Positions 5,416-8,056 of a stretch of 8,056 nt of DNA are shown here, one piece after another (within the stretch, counting starts at the first letter, position 1; the number at the start of each line of letters is the position of its first letter). Below the pieces are notes generated by a model that saw only the letters and a list, made by a program, of their open reading frames with translations, did no database searches and was not told the origin of the DNA. Source of the stretch: Alphaproteobacteria bacterium (GTDB lineage: Bacteria > Pseudomonadota > Alphaproteobacteria > Rhodobacterales > Rhodobacteraceae); the NCBI GenBank assembly GCA_030424705.1, contig JAUHWJ010000063.1, forward strand, positions 1 to 8,056. The letters run 5' to 3'. Both the position numbers and the translations under genes were made by a program.

Positions 5416-6740
5416 GGCGCATTCGCCGTGAAATGGATGCGGTCGAACCGGGCGCGTAGCGCGCGCGTCTCCGCCGCGAGCGCGGCCGGCTCCTCCGTCT
5501 CCAGCGCCCGCGCGAGAAGCGCGGCGATCTCCGGAACATCCCCCTCCGTCACGCCCCAGCGCGCCAGCTCCGGCGTCCCGAGCCGCAGGCCGTTCATCTC
5601 GCCCTCGGCGGGCGGCAGCGGCAGGCCGATGCCGCAGGCGAGGAAGCCCGCGGGCCGGATATGGCGGGAGGCCGCCTGCCCGCCGCCCCAGCGCGCCGCC
5701 TCCACCGCGAACTGGTGCGAGGCGGTGAAGCCCCGCGCCGCGCCATGAACCGGCAGACCGGCCGCGGCGAGCCGCTCCGCCATCGCCCGCGCCAGCGCGA
5801 CCATCCGCGCAGCGAAGGCGGCGCCCTCCGCCTTCCAGTCCGCCAGCGTGACGGCGAGCGCGGCGGCGCGCCCGGCGTCGGAATTCGCCGTGAGGCCGGG
5901 GAAGGCCACCGCGTCGAGCCGCGCCGCGACCTCCGCGTCGTTCGTGACGATCAGCCCGCCCGGCGGGCCGGCGAGGCTCTTGTAGGTGCTCATCGTCATC
6001 AGATGCGCGCCCTCGTCGAGCGGGTTGGGCCAGGCGCCGCCCGCGATGATCCCGCATTGATGCGCCGCGTCGAAGAGGAGCCAGGCGCCGACCTCCTCCG
6101 CGATCTCCCGCGCTTTCGCCACGGCATGCGGAAAGAGGTTGAGCGAGCCGCCGAGCGTGATGATCCGCGGCCGAACCTCCCGCGCCAGCCGCGCCAGCGC
6201 ATCGACATCCACGGTATAGCCCGCCGCGTCCACCGGCGCGGGAACGGTTCGGAGCCCGAAGAGCCCGGCGCATCCCGCCGCATGATGGGTGACATGGCCG
6301 CCGATCTCCGGCGGCGGGGCGATGATCGCGTCGCCCGCCCGCGCCAGCGCCATGAACCCGGCGAGATTCGCCATCGCGCCGGAAAGCGGCCTGATCTCCG
6401 CGAAGCGGGCCCTGAATACCGCGCAGGCGAGCGCGGCGGCGATGGTCTCGATCTCCTCGATCGCCTCCAGCCCCGTCTCGTACTTCTCGCCCGGATGCCC
6501 GAGCGAGGGGCGGGGGCCGAGCCCGGCGGCGAGCATCGCCTCCGCCTTCGGGTTCATAGCGTTCGTCGCCGGGTTGAGGTTGAAGCACTCCCGCTCGTGA
6601 ATCTCCCGGCTCCGCGCCGCAAGGTCCGCGACGCGCCCCGCCACCGCGCCCGGCGCCAGCGCATCGGCCGCGGCGGCGAGGGCGGCGAAGCGGGCGCGGG
6701 CGGGGGCGCTCATCCAGGGGCCGGGTTCGGGCTTGCTCAT
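5412..6740 (-). CDS. Serine hydroxymethyltransferase-like PLP-dependent enzyme, diverged active site
   Basis: A 442-residue fold-type I PLP enzyme that aligns by eye along its length with GlyA. Matching blocks are PLSGAMANLAGFMAL (118-132), GGHVTHHAAG (147-156), FDAAHQCGIIAGGAWPNP (223-240), STYKSLAGPPGG (251-262) and NGLRLGTPELARWG (383-396). Lys254 should carry PLP, Asp224 should bind the ring nitrogen, His227 should stack on the ring, and Arg386 should hold the substrate carboxylate. Residues that differ, in E. coli GlyA numbering, are His228 to Tyr253, Arg235 to Pro260, Tyr65 to Glu88 and, in an ungapped reading, Tyr55 to Pro and Glu57 to Leu. It is therefore probably not the housekeeping folate-dependent enzyme. 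An aldolase, transaldolase or alpha-methylserine-type activity is more plausible. AGGAG (6751-6747) lies six bases before the ATG. DUF2332 follows in the same operon, and a LysR regulator is divergent upstream. Confidence 0.8.
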   Translation of the reverse strand: MSKPEPGPWMSAPARARFAALAAAADALAPGAVAGRVADLAARSREIHERECFNLNPATNAMNPKAEAMLAAGLGPRPSLGHPGEKYETGLEAIEEIETIAAALACAVFRARFAEIRPLSGAMANLAGFMALARAGDAIIAPPPEIGGHVTHHAAGCAGLFGLRTVPAPVDAAGYTVDVDALARLAREVRPRIITLGGSLNLFPHAVAKAREIAEEVGAWLLFDAAHQCGIIAGGAWPNPLDEGAHLMTMSTYKSLAGPPGGLIVTNDAEVAARLDAVAFPGLTANSDAGRAAALAVTLADWKAEGAAFAARMVALARAMAERLAAAGLPVHGAARGFTASHQFAVEAARWGGGQAASRHIRPAGFLACGIGLPLPPAEGEMNGLRLGTPELARWGVTEGDVPEIAALLARALETEEPAALAAETRALRARFDRIHFTANAP

Positions 6741-6834
6741 GTCTCTCTCCTTTCGAAGGAGGGAACGCCGGCGCGAATGGGGAGCGCAAACCAGTTCTCT
6801 TGCGAATCCGGCGTAGAAAAACTACCCCTTCCCG
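6741..6834. promoter_or_regulatory. Divergent promoter/operator region between the SHMT-like operon and the LysR gene
   Basis: This 94-base region is the natural site for LysR-type autoregulation and control of the operon. It contains CGCAA-N10-TTGCG (6785-6804) and GTAG-AAAAA-CTAC (6813-6825), both perfect inverted repeats and both in the less GC-rich part. TTGCGA (6800-6805) could be a weak -35 for the LysR gene, with TACCCC (6823-6828) as a poor -10; that would put the start of transcription at or next to the ATG. Neither promoter is well defined by sequence. Confidence 0.4.
6747..6761 (-). promoter_or_regulatory. Hairpin covering the Shine-Dalgarno of the SHMT-like gene
   Basis: In the minus-strand mRNA the sequence reads CUCCUU-CGA-AAGGAG. 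It forms six perfect base pairs with a three-base loop, and the 3' arm contains the AGGAG ribosome binding site six bases before the start codon. When folded it would hide the site. This may be a translational control element, or part of a DNA palindrome bound by a protein. Confidence 0.4.
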
Positions 6835-7710
6835 ATGTCCCTCTCCCCGCCCCGCGGCTCCGGCCTGCCGCTCACCGCGCTCCGCGCCTTCGAGGCGGCG
6901 GCGCGGCTCGGCGGCTTCGCGGCGGCGGCGGAGGAGCTTTCGGTCAGCCCCGGAGCGGTCGCGCAGCAGGTAAAGGCGCTGGAGGCGGCGATCGGCGCGC
7001 CGCTTTTCGAGCGCCGGGCGCAGGGCGTCGCGCCGACGCCGCTCGGCGCGGAGGCGGCGCGGGGCTTTACCGCGGCCTTCGACGCGCTCGGGGCGGCGGC
7101 GGCGCGGCTCCGGGCCGGGGCCGGGCCGCGCGCCGCGCGCATCGCCGCGCTCCCCGCCCTCGCCCAGCTCTGGCTCTCCCCGCGCCTTCCCGCGCTCCGA
7201 GCGGCGATGCCCGGCATCGCGCTCTCCGTCACCGCGCTGGAGCGGGCGCCGAACCTCCTGCGCGAGCCTTTCGATCTCGCGCTCTTCTATGAACCCGCGG
7301 AGGGCGCGGCGCGCTCGCTCGATCTCGGGCCGGACGTGATCTTCCCCGTCGCGGCCCCCTCCGTCGCCCGCCGCCTCCGCCGCCCTGCCGACCTCGCGCG
7401 GGAGGCGCTGCTGACGGACGCCGCATGGCCGGGGGACTGGGCGCTCTGGGCCGAAATCGCGCCCGGCGCGCCGCGCCGGCCGCCCGCGGGGCCGGTCCAT
7501 TCCCTCTATGCGCTCGCGGTGGAGGAGGCGGCTTCCGGCGGCGGCGTGCTGATCGGCCATTCCCATCTCGTGAGGGCCGCGATCAAGGCGGGCCGCCTCG
7601 TCGCCCCCTTCCCGGAGCGGCGCGCCCTGCCGCGGCGGCTCACGCTCAGCCTCTCGCCCGCCGCTGAGGGCGGGCCGGCGGCCCGCGCCGCCGCCATGCT
7701 CGCGGCGTGA
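6835..7710 (+). CDS. LysR-family transcriptional regulator, GcvA-like
   Basis: A 291-residue LysR-type regulator. The N-terminal winged helix-turn-helix covers about 11-70: LPLTALRAFEAAARLGGF, then AAAAEELSVSPGAVAQQVKALEA with the recognition helix, then LFERRAQGVAPTPLG. This pattern, with ALRAFEAAAR near the start, is typical of the GcvA branch. A periplasmic-binding-like effector domain follows from about 90 to the end, slightly shorter than usual. It is divergent from the SHMT-like/DUF2332 operon, so it most likely controls that operon and itself. GcvA regulates glycine cleavage in E. coli, and an amino-acid ligand would fit a PLP enzyme target, but this is inference. No Shine-Dalgarno precedes the ATG (the upstream bases are C-rich), so the message may be leaderless or weakly translated. 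Confidence 0.9.
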   Translation: MSLSPPRGSGLPLTALRAFEAAARLGGFAAAAEELSVSPGAVAQQVKALEAAIGAPLFERRAQGVAPTPLGAEAARGFTAAFDALGAAAARLRAGAGPRAARIAALPALAQLWLSPRLPALRAAMPGIALSVTALERAPNLLREPFDLALFYEPAEGAARSLDLGPDVIFPVAAPSVARRLRRPADLAREALLTDAAWPGDWALWAEIAPGAPRRPPAGPVHSLYALAVEEAASGGGVLIGHSHLVRAAIKAGRLVAPFPERRALPRRLTLSLSPAAEGGPAARAAAMLAA

Positions 7711-7907
7711 GGCGCGATGGACATGTTGACCGGACTACGGGCTCCCTGCGGCATCACAAACGACAAGGGCGCCCCGGTCGGCGCCGCCAAGAACGCATCG
7801 ACGGAACAATCGAAGGCGACGCGAGTGACAAGCATCCCTGAAGCGCGTGCGCGCAACCAGCGTCGCGCGCCCTCTGGCGGCGCGCAGCCAAGGCGTCAGG
7901 CGCTATG
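7711..7907. other. Intergenic region between the LysR and oxidoreductase genes
   Basis: About 200 bases with no gene that I can support. The stretch around 7750-7830 (for example ATCACAAACGACAAG and GAACAATCGAAGG) is less GC-rich than its surroundings. GGCGCC occurs twice (7768-7773 and 7780-7785), six bases apart. A short plus-strand open frame (7717-7908) has no ribosome site and no recognisable protein. TTGACC at 7726-7731 resembles a -35 box, but no -10 is found at the right spacing. Confidence 0.5.
7865..7885 (+). terminator. Strong GC hairpin before the oxidoreductase gene
   Basis: GCGCGCC (7865-7871) and GGCGCGC (7879-7885) form a perfect seven-pair stem with a seven-base loop, CTCTGGC. 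It ends about 20 bases before the next start codon. No T-run follows. It may end or protect the LysR transcript, or act on the leader of the oxidoreductase mRNA. Confidence 0.35.
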
Positions 7908-8056
7908 ATGCGCGCAATGATCGCCGACGCGCCCGGCGCCGCGCTCCGCGACGGCGCGCTGCCCCGCCCGGAGCCGCGGGAGGGCGAGGCGCTGATCCGC
8001 ATCCGCGCCGCGGGCGTCAACTTCGCGGACACGCTGATGGTGAAGGGCCGTTATCA
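7908..8056 (+). CDS. NADPH:quinone oxidoreductase-type MDR protein, N-terminus (partial, runs off the right edge)
   Basis: The visible 49 residues begin MRAMIADAPG and continue through LPRPEPREGEALIRIRAAGVNFADTLMVKGRY. This is the N-terminal GroES-like strand pattern of medium-chain dehydrogenases/reductases. GVNFADTLMVKGRY is characteristic of the zinc-free quinone oxidoreductase (QOR) branch, which has Asn-Phe where zinc alcohol dehydrogenases have a Cys ligand. Such enzymes reduce quinones or other enones with NADPH in the cytosol. The start could be ATG 7905, 7908 or 7917, all in frame; MRAM at 7908 fits the family best. The ribosome site is weak (AAGGCG at 7890-7895 or CAGG at 7897-7900). 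The Rossmann domain lies outside the window, so the exact subfamily is uncertain. Confidence 0.8.
   Translation, partial: MRAMIADAPGAALRDGALPRPEPREGEALIRIRAAGVNFADTLMVKGRY

Noticed and set aside
5661..7292. A 543-codon plus-strand open frame
   Set aside because: It crosses the divergent promoter region and overlaps two supported genes in the wrong frame.
4396..7566. A 1056-codon minus-strand open frame covering the DUF2332 gene, the SHMT-like gene and part of the LysR gene
   Set aside because: Only its last 339 codons match a protein family. The upstream part is Arg/Gly/Ala-rich and out of frame with two well-supported genes; it is open only because stops are rare at this GC content.
7726..7754. 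A sigma-70 promoter starting with TTGACC
   Set aside because: No -10-like hexamer occurs at 16-18 bases.
7717..7908. A 63-codon plus-strand open frame after the LysR gene
   Set aside because: No Shine-Dalgarno, no recognisable protein, and mixed codon use.

Overview
The window is very GC-rich, roughly three-quarters G+C by eye. Its coding frames favour G or C at the third codon position. Gene content points to an alphaproteobacterium, most likely Rhodobacterales. It has a short single-domain FlgJ rod-binding protein, a pyk / N-formylglutamate amidohydrolase-family / DUF1244 neighbourhood, and alphaproteobacterial-style protein sequences. The taxonomic call is an inference; no rRNA or other marker gene is present.

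Layout, left to right. (1) 1-1562 is a flagellar segment. A partial minus-strand gene starts with GTG at 783 and runs off the left edge. It encodes an Ala/Gly/Pro-rich, low-complexity protein, probably the N-terminus of the hook-length protein FliK. Diverging from it, flgJ and an FlgN-like chaperone gene overlap by 8 bases. (2) 1567-4230 holds pyruvate kinase on the minus strand, with its stop only 4 bases from the FlgN-like stop. Divergent from it are an N-formylglutamate amidohydrolase family gene and a DUF1244 gene. (3) 4231-4395 is a noncoding gap between convergent genes. It contains a conspicuous AT-rich island with a good match to a PhoB (Pho) box, followed by a hairpin and ATTTT. Together these could be a short phosphate-regulated RNA gene. 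(4) 4396-6740 is a two-gene minus-strand operon: a PLP enzyme resembling serine hydroxymethyltransferase but with several catalytic residues changed, then a DUF2332 protein joined by an ATGA stop/start overlap. A GcvA-like LysR regulator at 6835-7710 is divergent from it, and the 94-base gap contains two inverted repeats. A compact hairpin covers the Shine-Dalgarno of the PLP enzyme gene. (5) 7711-7907 is noncoding with a strong GC hairpin. The window ends inside the start of an NADPH:quinone oxidoreductase-type MDR gene.

The genes are mostly ordinary for this kind of genome. The two places most worth a second look are the Pho-box island at about 4290-4417 and the PLP enzyme/DUF2332/LysR unit at 4396-7710. 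I did not see a defence system, mobile element, CRISPR array, tRNA or rRNA.
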